DNA from: Clostridiales bacterium
GTDB lineage: Bacteria; Bacillota; Clostridia; Lachnospirales; WRAX01
Assembly: GCA_031265685.1 (NCBI GenBank)
Contig: JAISCI010000064.1
Location: 1-32,004, forward strand
Length of the DNA: 32,004 bases
Direction: 5' to 3'
This document shows, piece after piece, positions 22,997 to 31,560 of the stretch (the first letter of the stretch is position 1; the number at the start of each line of letters is the position of its first letter). A model generated the notes under the pieces. It was not told the DNA's origin, ran no database searches, and worked only from the letters and a program-made list of their open reading frames with translations. Position numbers and translations under genes: made by a program.

Positions 22997-24640
22997 TTAG
23001 GGTTCCGGGAGCGCGAAGATTGTTTTTTGGCGGGTGTAGGTTACGAAGCCGGGCGGGGAGGCCGGGGGCTTTTTTACGTGGCGGCGGGCGGTGTGGTCTA
23101 CGGCGCACAGAGCGGATTTATCCGCGGAGGAGTAGTACGCCGCCAGTGAGGCCGCGTACTCAATGACGCCGTCTGGGACGGCGCGGCCTTCGGCGCGGAT
23201 GATTGTGTGGCTGCCGGGTATGTCCTTGGCGTGCAGCCAGATGTCGCCGGGGGCCGCGGCTTTGGTTATCGCGTCGTTCTGGGCGTTGTTCCGGCCCACC
23301 AGTATCGTGAATCCCCCGCGCTCGAACCGGCGCGGGCCGGACGGCTTTATCTTCGGCGCCTTCTTCGGCGAACGGTTCCGGACGTACCCGGCGGCGGCCA
23401 GTTCCGCGCGTATCTCCGTTAGTTCGCCGTATGTCTCCGCGCGCTCGGTCTCGTCGGCGACGCTCTCGAGGTAACGCAGTTCCATAAGCGCGCGTTCGCG
23501 CCGCTCCGCCGAAACGACCGCCGCGCGCTTGTCCTTGCCGTACCGCTTGAAATATTTGTTAGCCGTCCCGACGGCCCCAAGTTCCGGATCGACAGGGATA
23601 ACGACCTCTCCGCCGCCGTTCCAGTCCTGGACGGCAAGGCTCTCCGCGCCCGGCGCAGCCATGTGCGCGTAAGCCGTCAGCAGTTCGCCGTATGCCCGAT
23701 ACTTTCCGCGTCCCTCGGACTCCGCCAGAGCCTTGTCGATGGCGTCCAGCTTCTTCCGGCATTTGTCGGCGGCGGATTTGACGAGACGCTTGATATCCGC
23801 CGCTCGCTGCGCCTGGCGGTACGCCGCGTCCTTTACCGCGTAGAACCGCTCCGCCGCCTCGGAGGGGCCGCTGACGCGCTCCGCCTCGTAGAGCGAGTAG
23901 TTTCGGATCGTGACGCACGCGAAATCCACGGCCCTGCCGCCGTCGCGGTATATATACGCCGCGCCCGAATCCGCCTCGCGGATCAGTTCCGCGAATATCC
24001 CCGCCATACGCGTCTCGTCGCCCCCCGCGCGCGCGGCTATCTCCTCGGCCATGACGGGGCTTATCCCCTCGAACGCCGTTTTAAGACCGCCGCGCGCCGC
24101 CTCGGCGAACTGTTCCGCCGAAAGCGCCGTCGGGTCCAGCCTGCCGCCCGGCGGAAGCCCCAGCGGAAGCCCCGGCAATACCTGCCGGAAGCCCGATACG
24201 CTGGCCGGCACACGCCTCAGCGCGTCGAGGATGATGCCCGCGCCGTCGGTGAGGATCACGTTGGAGTGCTTGCCCATCATCTCGGCGACAAGGACGCGGC
24301 GGCGCGGCTCCCCAAACTCGTCACGGGACTCGACGCGTATCTCGATAACGCGGTCAAATCCGCGCTGACCGACGGAAACTATCCGGCCGCCGCCGATCTG
24401 CTTCCGCGCGACCATTAGGAAGAGCGGCGCGGCGGCGGGATTCTCCCGCGCGGTATCCGTCAGGCAGACGCGCGGGCACGCCGCGGCGCACGTCGCCAGC
24501 AAACGCCGGTTCACGCCGCCGCGCGCGGATATCACCAGCGTATCGGCGTCGGGCTGGGCGATTTTGTCGATCCGCGCGCCCGATAGCGCCGCGTTCAGTT
24601 CCCGCGCTATCGCGCGCACCGTGAAGCCGTCGAATGGCAT
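22997..24640 (-). CDS. rqcH: RqcH/NFACT-family ribosome quality-control protein
   Basis: RqcH binds stalled 50S subunits and drives addition of C-terminal alanine tails that mark nascent chains for degradation. The product is 547 residues. The NFACT-N domain opens PFDGFTVRAIARELNAAL and has RVLVAEMMGKHSNVILTDG, a family hallmark. A long helical region (about 265-400) forms the coiled-coil arms. The C-terminal NFACT-R domain contains FTILVGRNNAQNDAITKAA and DIWLHAKDIPGSHTIIR. ATG 24640 has GGGAG 6 bases upstream. It lies 4 bases after the aconitase-family gene and is probably co-transcribed with it. Confidence 0.95.
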   Translation of the reverse strand: MPFDGFTVRAIARELNAALSGARIDKIAQPDADTLVISARGGVNRRLLATCAAACPRVCLTDTARENPAAAPLFLMVARKQIGGGRIVSVGQRGFDRVIEIRVESRDEFGEPRRRVLVAEMMGKHSNVILTDGAGIILDALRRVPASVSGFRQVLPGLPLGLPPGGRLDPTALSAEQFAEAARGGLKTAFEGISPVMAEEIAARAGGDETRMAGIFAELIREADSGAAYIYRDGGRAVDFACVTIRNYSLYEAERVSGPSEAAERFYAVKDAAYRQAQRAADIKRLVKSAADKCRKKLDAIDKALAESEGRGKYRAYGELLTAYAHMAAPGAESLAVQDWNGGGEVVIPVDPELGAVGTANKYFKRYGKDKRAAVVSAERRERALMELRYLESVADETERAETYGELTEIRAELAAAGYVRNRSPKKAPKIKPSGPRRFERGGFTILVGRNNAQNDAITKAAAPGDIWLHAKDIPGSHTIIRAEGRAVPDGVIEYAASLAAYYSSADKSALCAVDHTARRHVKKPPASPPGFVTYTRQKTIFALPEP

Positions 24641-24644
24641 ACGT

Positions 24645-26870
24645 CTACTCCCTGTAATAATTGATAAGGCACCCGGCGAGTATAATCCGGCGCTCGTCGC
24701 CGGTCATCGGAGGCAGCTCCAGCGCGTCCAGCGGGACAAACCCGGCGTCCGTCAGCATATACGCCGGAACGTTCCCGGCTCCCTCAGCCACGGCTTCCCG
24801 GATATTCGGCGCGAAGATAAAATCATTGAGTCCGAAATCCGGCTCGACCGGCAGGATGAACGGCACCATACCCCAGTTTATCAGGTTCGAGCGGTAGCGT
24901 TTGGTGGCGTATTCGCGGGCTATGTTCGCGAAGCCGCCCAGAACTTTCTGGCAGCTGGCCGCCTGTTCCCGCGCGGAACCGTCCCCGGGCCGGACGGCGT
25001 ATATCACGCTTCCGATACCGGTGGAATCGCGGTATTCCTCCCCGAACGCCCGCGCTACGGCGTCCAGCGCCTCCGCCGAGCGCCCGCCGCCTTCGCGGAC
25101 GGCCTTGGCCCGCGCGACGTAGCCCGGGTCCTTGCGCGAGAGCGTGAACTCCGCCAGTCCCAGCGGGTTGGAGCGGTAACTGGACGTCTCCCCGGAGGGA
25201 ATCAGCTCGTCCGTCGTCGTGACCGGATCGGTGATGAAGGCGGCGACGCTCAGCAGCAGGTGCTCCGGCAGCGGCGGCATGTCGGGCCAATCGGCGATAT
25301 TCGGGCCGAATACGAGCGGCTCGCCCGCGTCCGGCCTGCCCGCGCCGTTGTATACATACTTGTCGTATATCGAGCTGTCGAACCGGTAGGACGGCCTTGA
25401 GTATCTGACGGAAAGCTCGGTGGCGGGGGTTACCGCTCCGCCGCTAAGGTACGTCGCCGCGACGGAACGCGCGTCCATAATCGCGACCGCCGCCGACTGC
25501 CCCTTGCCGGGCACCGAACCCTCGCGGTTCGGGAAGTTGCGCGTCACGTGGCGGACGGACAGCGCGCCGCTTTGCGGCACGTCGCCCGCGCCGAAGCACG
25601 GGCCGCAGAAGGCCGGCTTGACGACCGCGCCCGCCGAGATCAGCCCGGACAGCACGCCGTTCTCCGCTATCCGCGCGAAGACCGGCTGACTGGCGGGATA
25701 GACCGACAGCGGAATCGAAGCCGGCGCGCCCGCCGCCAGAATGTCGCGGACGTCGGTCAGATTCTCGAACGCGCCCCCGGCGCAGCCCGCGATCACGGCC
25801 TGGTCGGCGTAGACCTTGCCGCCGCGTATCTTGCCGCGCAGCGCCATCCCCGAGGACTTTTCGGCCTCGCCCAGTATATCGCCCGCGTTCGCGGTGAACT
25901 CCCGTATCGTGTAAGCGTTGGACGGGTGGAACGGCGCGGCGATCATCGGCTCCACGCGGGAGAGATCCACGCGGATCAAGCCGTCGTAATACGCGCCGTC
26001 GTCGGGGTTCAGCTCGGCGTAATCGCCCTCGCGGCCATGGATGGCGTAGTATTCACGGATAACCTCATCCGTGCGCCAGACCGACGACAGGCACGCCGTC
26101 TCCGTCGTCATAACGTCTATGCCGTTCCGGAAGTCGGCGGAAAGCCCCGATACGCCCGGTCCGATAAATTCCATTATCTTGTTCTTGACAAATCCGTTCG
26201 CGAAGACGGCGCCGATAATCGCCAGAGCCGCGTCCATCGGCCCGACGCCGGGCGCCGGTTCGCCCGTCAGCCAGACGGCGGTCACTTCCGGATCGGCGAC
26301 GTCATACGTCCTGCCGAACAGCTGCTTGACCAGCTCGCCGCCGCCCTCGCCGACGGACAGCGCGCCCAGCGCCCCGTAGCGCGTGTGCGAGTCCGAACCC
26401 AGGATCATCGCCCCCGCGCGGGCCAGGCGCTCCCGCGCGAACTGGTGTATCACGGCGAAATTCGCGGGGACGTATATCCCTCCGAAGCGCTTGGCGGCGG
26501 ACAGCCCGAAGGCGTGGTCGTCCTCGTTGATCGTTCCGCCGACGGCGCACAGGCTGTTGTGGCAGTTGGTCAGAACGTAGGGCAGCGGAAACTCCGTCAG
26601 CCCGCTGGCGCGCGCGGTCTGGATTATCCCGACGTACGTTATGTCGTGCGAGACGAGCGCGTCGAACTTAAGCCGCCGGACCGAACCGCCGCCCTGGAAT
26701 TTTGCGTGAACCTTGCAAAATTTTTGGAATTTTGCGTGAACATTGCAAAATTCCTTATCGTGAGCGGCCAGTATCTTCCCCGCGATAGTGCCGGCACGCG
26801 CCGATACGTCCGACGACGGCTCGGGTTTGCCGCCGCGCACGGCCACGCCGCCATGGATTAATTCTACCAT
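24645..26870 (-). CDS. Aconitase-family hydratase with a repeat-derived insertion
   Basis: This 741-residue enzyme binds a [4Fe-4S] cluster; the likely ligands are C363 in GCAGGAFENL and the pair C422/C425 in CGPCFGAGD. Other family marks are SHDITYVGIIQTA, VLTNCHNSLCAVGG, GSDSHTRYGALGALSVGEGG, and the C-terminal swivel-domain segments around RYRSNLINWGMVPFIL. It belongs to a clostridial aconitase-like hydratase group whose true substrate is uncertain, so I give no symbol. Residues 40-59 are two copies of a ten-residue unit (EFCNVHAKFQ / KFCKVHAKFQ) encoded by the genome's palindromic repeat; removing them joins an ordinary AAHDK...GGGSVRRLKFDAL region. GAGAGG lies 6 bases before ATG 26870. 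Confidence 0.93.
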   Translation of the reverse strand: MVELIHGGVAVRGGKPEPSSDVSARAGTIAGKILAAHDKEFCNVHAKFQKFCKVHAKFQGGGSVRRLKFDALVSHDITYVGIIQTARASGLTEFPLPYVLTNCHNSLCAVGGTINEDDHAFGLSAAKRFGGIYVPANFAVIHQFARERLARAGAMILGSDSHTRYGALGALSVGEGGGELVKQLFGRTYDVADPEVTAVWLTGEPAPGVGPMDAALAIIGAVFANGFVKNKIMEFIGPGVSGLSADFRNGIDVMTTETACLSSVWRTDEVIREYYAIHGREGDYAELNPDDGAYYDGLIRVDLSRVEPMIAAPFHPSNAYTIREFTANAGDILGEAEKSSGMALRGKIRGGKVYADQAVIAGCAGGAFENLTDVRDILAAGAPASIPLSVYPASQPVFARIAENGVLSGLISAGAVVKPAFCGPCFGAGDVPQSGALSVRHVTRNFPNREGSVPGKGQSAAVAIMDARSVAATYLSGGAVTPATELSVRYSRPSYRFDSSIYDKYVYNGAGRPDAGEPLVFGPNIADWPDMPPLPEHLLLSVAAFITDPVTTTDELIPSGETSSYRSNPLGLAEFTLSRKDPGYVARAKAVREGGGRSAEALDAVARAFGEEYRDSTGIGSVIYAVRPGDGSAREQAASCQKVLGGFANIAREYATKRYRSNLINWGMVPFILPVEPDFGLNDFIFAPNIREAVAEGAGNVPAYMLTDAGFVPLDALELPPMTGDERRIILAGCLINYYRE
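26697..26753. repeat. Palindromic repeat copy R9, in frame inside the hydratase gene
   Basis: Two units with a 30-base period: GAATTTTGC, GTGAACCTT, GCAAAATT (26697-26722) and GAATTTTGC, GTGAACATT, GCAAAATTC (26727-26753). Each is a complete palindrome. On the minus strand they add 20 residues to the protein without a stop or frameshift. Confidence 0.9.
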
Positions 26871-26885
26871 TAATATCCTCTCCCA

Positions 26886-27041
26886 ATACTAATCTCCGTT
26901 AGATTTGGTAGAAAAAATTTTTCAAAGCGGAAGCGCGTCCGCGCGGGCATGAAGTTTGCTTGGTTCACGCAAAAATGCGATGCAAACTTCTTAGGCGCGG
27001 ACTTGAAAAAATTTTTCTATTCCATAAATGGAGATTAGTAT
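26886..27041. mobile_element. MITE-like element B with TA flanks and nested palindrome (R10)
   Basis: Terminal inverted repeats ATACTAATCTCC (26886-26897) and its complement (27030-27041). As in element A, an outer TA flanks CTAAT...ATTAG. Next come near-perfect AT-rich arms, GTCCGCGC (26937-26944) with GCGCGGAC (26995-27002), and a tip palindrome from GAAGTTTGC (26951) to GCAAACTTC (26990). Its tip is longer than that of element A. It lies 3 bases beyond the helicase stop and just upstream of the hydratase gene. Confidence 0.8.
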
Positions 27042-27044
27042 AAA

Positions 27045-30000
27045 CTATTCCCGGAACAATTCCACCAATTCATCCTGCGTCATGGCGGAAAGGAAATTCG
27101 TCCCCTCCGTGATGACGTCGTCCACGAGCGCTTTCTTTTTCTCCTGAAGCTCGGCGATACGCTCCTCGACGCTGTTCTTCGCGATGACGCTGTAGACCAG
27201 CACGGAGCGTGTCTGACCGATACGGTGCGCGCGTCCGCTGGCCTGCTCCATGACGGCGGGATTCCACCACGGGTCGAAAAGGATCACGACGTCCGCGCCG
27301 GTGATGTTAAGCCCCGTCCCCCCCGCCTTGAGCGACACTAAGAAGCAATCGCGCTCCCCGCCGTTGAACGCCGCCGCCTGTCCGGTCCGCTCGAGCGAGG
27401 GCGTATGGCCGTCGAGGTAAAAATAGCTTATGCCCTCTTTGTCCATCCGCTCCCGGATTATTCCAAGCACGGACGTAAACTGCGAGAACAGCAGCACGCG
27501 GTGCCCGCCGGAGAGCGCGTCCGCGATGGTCTCCATCGCCGCCTCCAGTTTGCCGCTGCCGCCGCCGTAATCCTCTATGAACGCCCCGGGATGGCAGCAT
27601 ATCTGCCGCAGCCGCGTTATCTGCGCCAGCACGTCGATACGCCGCTTCGGCAGCGTCCCCTCGCGGATGCTCTCGTCAAGCGCGCCCTTCGCCAGCAGCA
27701 GATGCGCGGTGTAGAGCTTGCGCTGCTCCTCGGTCATATCGGCGTACAGCGTCGTCTCGATCTTCTCGGGCAGTTCCCGCAATACGTCGCTTTTGAGACG
27801 CCTCAGGATGAACGGCGCTATCTGGCGCTTCAGCGCGTCGCGCCGCCCCTCGTCGGCGTCCTTCATGATGGGCGTCTCGTACTGCTTGCCGAAACGCGCG
27901 TGGCTCGCGAACAGGTACCCGGGCATGATGAAATCAAATATCGACCACAGTTCGGACAGCGAGTTCTCGATGGGCGTGCCCGTCAGCGCGTACCTCGCGC
28001 GGCTTTTGAGCGATTTGATCGCTTTGGCGTTCAGCGTTCCGGGGTTCTTGATATACTGCGCCTCGTCCGCTACGACGTACTCGAACTCTATCTCCTTGTA
28101 GCTGTCTATATCTTTCTTCAGGGAATCGTACGTCGTTATATACACATCACAGGCATCCGCGCCTATCGCCTGCCTGCGCCGGGAAGCCGTCCCCACGACG
28201 GGCAGCGCCGCGAGCGACGGCGCGAACCGCTTTATCTCGCTTTCCCAGTTATAGACGAGCGAGGTCGGCGCGACGACGATGGAAGGCCGCCCCGTCCGGC
28301 CCTTCTCCGCGAGAAGCAGGCTGATGACCTGAATCGTCTTGCCAAGCCCCATATCGTCCGCCAGTATACCGCCGAAGCCGTACCGCGAGATCACCGAAAG
28401 CCACTTGAAGCCTTCCTTCTGGTACTCGCGCAGTATGTCCCGCAGCTCGGGCGGCTCGACGAAATCCAGTTTGCCGAAGCCGGCAACCTCGTCGGCCAGC
28501 TGTTTCGCGCCGTCGTCCATAGACAGGGAAAGGCTTTTGTTCGTTTCCAGCGCCTGTCTCAGGTACAGCGCCCGGTACCTCGGCACGCGGATCGTGCCTT
28601 TCTTAAGGTCTCGCTTCGTCAGGTCAAGGCCGTCGATAAGACGCCCGGCCTCGGCGATGGCGGCGCCGGACTCGGCCAGATCGACGAACGCTCCGTTCCT
28701 CAGCTTGTGATAACGCTTACGCAAATTGTACGAGTTGATTATATCGAGCAGTTCCTCGGGGCTGTAGCCTTCCGCGCCGACGGATACCTCGAGCAGCCCG
28801 CCGGCCAGCCGCACCCCGACGCTCGCCGTCACTTTCGGCTTTTTCGAGCGAACCTGAAACGAATCGGAGACGAACGTCTCGTATTGCTCCATCAGCGCGG
28901 CCAGACCCGACGGCTCGTAGATCAGATCGTATACCTTGTCGTCGCTTTCGAGGACGTATCGGCCGCGCTTGGCGTCCGGGGCGAAACCGAGCGTCTCCAG
29001 CGACTTTATCACGCGGCGCTCGCCCAGCGCGTCCCTCCAGGGCGACCGCGTCTTCGCGCCGCCCGCCGCCAAAGGGTTGTAGGCGGTTCCGTCGTAGTGG
29101 AACTCGGCCCGGCAAGTCGCCGCGCCGCCGTCCGAATCGAAGTAGAGTTTTACGCTCAGCTTCGCCTGTCTCGCTATTGCGTCAAGCTCCGGACACTCCT
29201 TGATCAGCGAGGACGCGAGCAGACGCGGATAGACGATGTTGGCGAACCGGTTGGAGTCGGCCAGTGGAATCGGGATCACGCCCTTGCCCTGCGAGAACGC
29301 CTCGGCCAGCGGGCGCAGAGTCTCCAGATACTGGGTTGGTTGGACGTAGACCGTTCCGCCGTATATGACGGCGGCCAGCCGCTTGCCGGCGAACGCCCGC
29401 AGCTCGCCCTCATATGGGCAGTCTATGACGAATCCGCCGTCCGGGGTTTGGCGCGCCGCCGCGGCTATAGGCGGCGTTTCGCGCGTTACGGGGTGCGACC
29501 GCCTCTCTCCGTCGTCGCCCGCGCGCACGAGCAGCGAGCCGCCGTCCATCGCGGACAGAAACTCGTCCGCCGCGCCGGGGTTCAGGTACAGCCCGCGCCG
29601 CGACCGCGCCCCGTAATAGAACAGGTTCGGCGCTTTCGACATCCACATGGGTTTTTCGTCCGCGAATCCGCGCGCGAGGGAGGCGATCAGCCGGCTCCGC
29701 TCGTCGAACGCGGACAGCCTGTGCGCGAACGTCAGCGACTTGCCGTATGAAACCGTCTCCCCCGTCCGCACCGCGTCGGCGAAAGCGCATATATCCTTGA
29801 CGACATACTGCTTGTCCCTGCCGACGGTCAGCGTGAGGTACGGGTAACGCTCGTCGTCCAGACCCAGAGTCGGCACCAGCCGGATCTTATCGAGCGCGGA
29901 CGTCTCGGCTATCTCGTCGTCCATTTCCTCTATCGCGCGGCGCTCGAACCGTTCGATCATATAACGCGCGGCTCGCTCATCCCGCGCTCTCGCGGATGTC

Positions 30001-30287
30001 CGCCGAGGGTTGATCGCGAGCAGCGCCGCCACGACGTGCTCGCAAGCTCCGCGCCAGAGCTTATGCGAGTAGCAGTCGCAGTCGTGCCGGACGGTTTCGC
30101 TGTCCTTGCTCACCTCGATCGACACGGAATACGTTCTGCCGCCCGAAGTCACGCTGGTAAGATAGACCGAACTGCCGCCCTCGTCGAGCACGGTGGGCTT
30201 ATCCACCGCGCCGCAGTCCACGAGTACGCGCCCTTTCGCGAACACCGATTCGTTTGTGGCCATGCTCCTGATTGCCGTAATCTCCAT
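27045..30287 (-). CDS. SWIM-domain SNF2 (SWI2/SNF2-family) helicase
   Basis: The product is 1080 residues. An N-terminal SWIM zinc finger (CDCYSHKLWRGACEH, about residues 67-85) is followed by a large middle region typical of bacterial SNF2 proteins. The ATPase lobes have DDMGLGKTIQVISLL (about 643-657), VVADEAQYIKNP (near 742), LTGTPIENSLSELWSIFDF, GGTGLNITGADVVILFDPWW and QASGRAHRIGQT. It should be a double-stranded DNA translocase; its specific role is unknown. GGGAG lies a few bases before ATG 30287. It starts 12 bases after the regulator gene, so the two are one operon. Confidence 0.95.
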   Translation of the reverse strand: MEITAIRSMATNESVFAKGRVLVDCGAVDKPTVLDEGGSSVYLTSVTSGGRTYSVSIEVSKDSETVRHDCDCYSHKLWRGACEHVVAALLAINPRRTSARARDERAARYMIERFERRAIEEMDDEIAETSALDKIRLVPTLGLDDERYPYLTLTVGRDKQYVVKDICAFADAVRTGETVSYGKSLTFAHRLSAFDERSRLIASLARGFADEKPMWMSKAPNLFYYGARSRRGLYLNPGAADEFLSAMDGGSLLVRAGDDGERRSHPVTRETPPIAAAARQTPDGGFVIDCPYEGELRAFAGKRLAAVIYGGTVYVQPTQYLETLRPLAEAFSQGKGVIPIPLADSNRFANIVYPRLLASSLIKECPELDAIARQAKLSVKLYFDSDGGAATCRAEFHYDGTAYNPLAAGGAKTRSPWRDALGERRVIKSLETLGFAPDAKRGRYVLESDDKVYDLIYEPSGLAALMEQYETFVSDSFQVRSKKPKVTASVGVRLAGGLLEVSVGAEGYSPEELLDIINSYNLRKRYHKLRNGAFVDLAESGAAIAEAGRLIDGLDLTKRDLKKGTIRVPRYRALYLRQALETNKSLSLSMDDGAKQLADEVAGFGKLDFVEPPELRDILREYQKEGFKWLSVISRYGFGGILADDMGLGKTIQVISLLLAEKGRTGRPSIVVAPTSLVYNWESEIKRFAPSLAALPVVGTASRRRQAIGADACDVYITTYDSLKKDIDSYKEIEFEYVVADEAQYIKNPGTLNAKAIKSLKSRARYALTGTPIENSLSELWSIFDFIMPGYLFASHARFGKQYETPIMKDADEGRRDALKRQIAPFILRRLKSDVLRELPEKIETTLYADMTEEQRKLYTAHLLLAKGALDESIREGTLPKRRIDVLAQITRLRQICCHPGAFIEDYGGGSGKLEAAMETIADALSGGHRVLLFSQFTSVLGIIRERMDKEGISYFYLDGHTPSLERTGQAAAFNGGERDCFLVSLKAGGTGLNITGADVVILFDPWWNPAVMEQASGRAHRIGQTRSVLVYSVIAKNSVEERIAELQEKKKALVDDVITEGTNFLSAMTQDELVELFRE

Positions 30288-30299
30288 GTTAACTCCCTG

Positions 30300-31499
30300 T
30301 CAGCGCACCATAGTAACCGGCGATACCGAAATAAATATTTTATAGGCGTACCCTTGATACCTGCTGTAGAAAGCGTTTGAAATCCTGTTCTCGATATTCC
30401 GGTAGAACTCGGGTTTCGCGTCCGCCAGCACGACCACGGCGCCGTACCGCTCGCGCAGGATGGCGTACATGTCACCGCGCCGCAGAGCGTATTCGAGCGC
30501 GTACCGAAGAGATTCGGCTATATCGGATTTCTCGGCGTTCGTGCCGCCGTATTCGATTATTTCTCCCATTTCGCCGATCTTCCTGACTTCCGCCGTCGCG
30601 ATGGAATATCTGTTGTTGTCCGCTTCCACATACACCTTGACTATCTCGGTCAGCATGTTGTAGACCGCCTGCTTGTCGATCGTCTCAGGCGACACATCGC
30701 CCATCACGGCGAACGAATCCTCGCGCTTTCTGGACGCCTTCGCGCGGGCGTAAACCTCGCGCAGTTTCTCGGATGGGACCGCGGACAGCTCGGTATAGAG
30801 CTTGCCCGTGAGATAGCTGTAGTGTTTGAGCGCCGCCGCCGACTGCCCCGTCTCCACGAGCGCGCCCAGGAACGCGACGTTTATGCCTTCATCCAGCTCG
30901 GCCATTTTCAGGCTTTTTTCGCATACGTCCAAGATAGCTGGCCAGTTGCCCGCGCGCTCAAGGACGGCGATAACCCGAAGCGTCACGGTGCAGTACGCGC
31001 GCAGGTAATAGTTTCGGAGCATGATCGCCCAGTGGTCGTAGCGGCACTCGGGCAGGAACTCCCCGCCATAGACGCCGTTCACGCGGGCGAAAGCCGCGAG
31101 CATCGCCGGCTGATCCAGCGCGCCGAGCGTCAGATCCTTGATCCGCTCAAACTCCGCCGTGTCGAGCGCGGCGTCCGGGGATAGCTCGGCGATATACCCG
31201 CCGCTTTGCGACGCGATGCCGATGTCGGCGGTGAAGTCGCGACGCGCGGCGTTTTCTTCCTTCAGAAACCTCCGCAGCCGGTGGACGTATGTCCGCACGA
31301 CTTTTTTCTCGTCCTGATACTCGTTCTCCGGCCAGACGTTCTGGGCGATAGCTTCCGCCGTGAGCGCCTTTCCCGGCTGAGCCAGCATGAACTTGAGGAG
31401 AGCCATGACGCGCGGCGATCCGCCGGAATCCCCCAGAATCGAACGTCCGCGCCAAACGATGTCGAAGTTTCCAAACATTTGGATTTTGAGATCCGGCAA
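30300..31499 (-). CDS. Transcription regulator with OmpR-type DNA-binding domain and BTAD
   Basis: The product is 399 residues. The N-terminus is a forkhead/OmpR-type winged helix (DLKIQMFGNFDIVWRG, PRVMALLKFMLAQPGKALTA, NVWPENEY, VRTYVHRLRRFL). Residues about 110-270 form a bacterial transcriptional activation domain of helical repeats (LDTAEFERIKDLT, GEFLPECRYDHWA). The last ~130 residues resemble a degenerate GGDEF/nucleotide-cyclase fold (LRYALEYALRRGDMYAILRE, then YGAVVVLADAKPEF) without the GGDEF motif, so it is unlikely to make cyclic di-GMP. I chose TTG 31499 because GGAAGG lies 8 bases upstream; GTG 31508 overlaps that site. It may control the helicase gene 12 bases downstream, but nothing shows the target. 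Confidence 0.85.
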   Translation of the reverse strand: MPDLKIQMFGNFDIVWRGRSILGDSGGSPRVMALLKFMLAQPGKALTAEAIAQNVWPENEYQDEKKVVRTYVHRLRRFLKEENAARRDFTADIGIASQSGGYIAELSPDAALDTAEFERIKDLTLGALDQPAMLAAFARVNGVYGGEFLPECRYDHWAIMLRNYYLRAYCTVTLRVIAVLERAGNWPAILDVCEKSLKMAELDEGINVAFLGALVETGQSAAALKHYSYLTGKLYTELSAVPSEKLREVYARAKASRKREDSFAVMGDVSPETIDKQAVYNMLTEIVKVYVEADNNRYSIATAEVRKIGEMGEIIEYGGTNAEKSDIAESLRYALEYALRRGDMYAILRERYGAVVVLADAKPEFYRNIENRISNAFYSRYQGYAYKIFISVSPVTMVR

Positions 31500-31531
31500 A
31501 AATATCACCTTCCGAAAAAACTCATTAGAGT

Positions 31532-31560
31532 ATTATACACGCAAATCCGGGGAAACGCAA
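31532..31560 (-). promoter_or_regulatory. Promoter of the regulator-helicase operon
   Basis: On the minus strand TTGCGT (31560-31555), 17-base spacer, perfect TATAAT (31537-31532). This is the same layout as the his promoter (TTGCGG, 17, TATAAT). Confidence 0.65.

Noticed and set aside
27405-29750. A 781-codon open frame antisense to the SNF2 helicase
   Set aside because: No domain, no ribosome site; a by-product of GC-rich codon use in the helicase gene.
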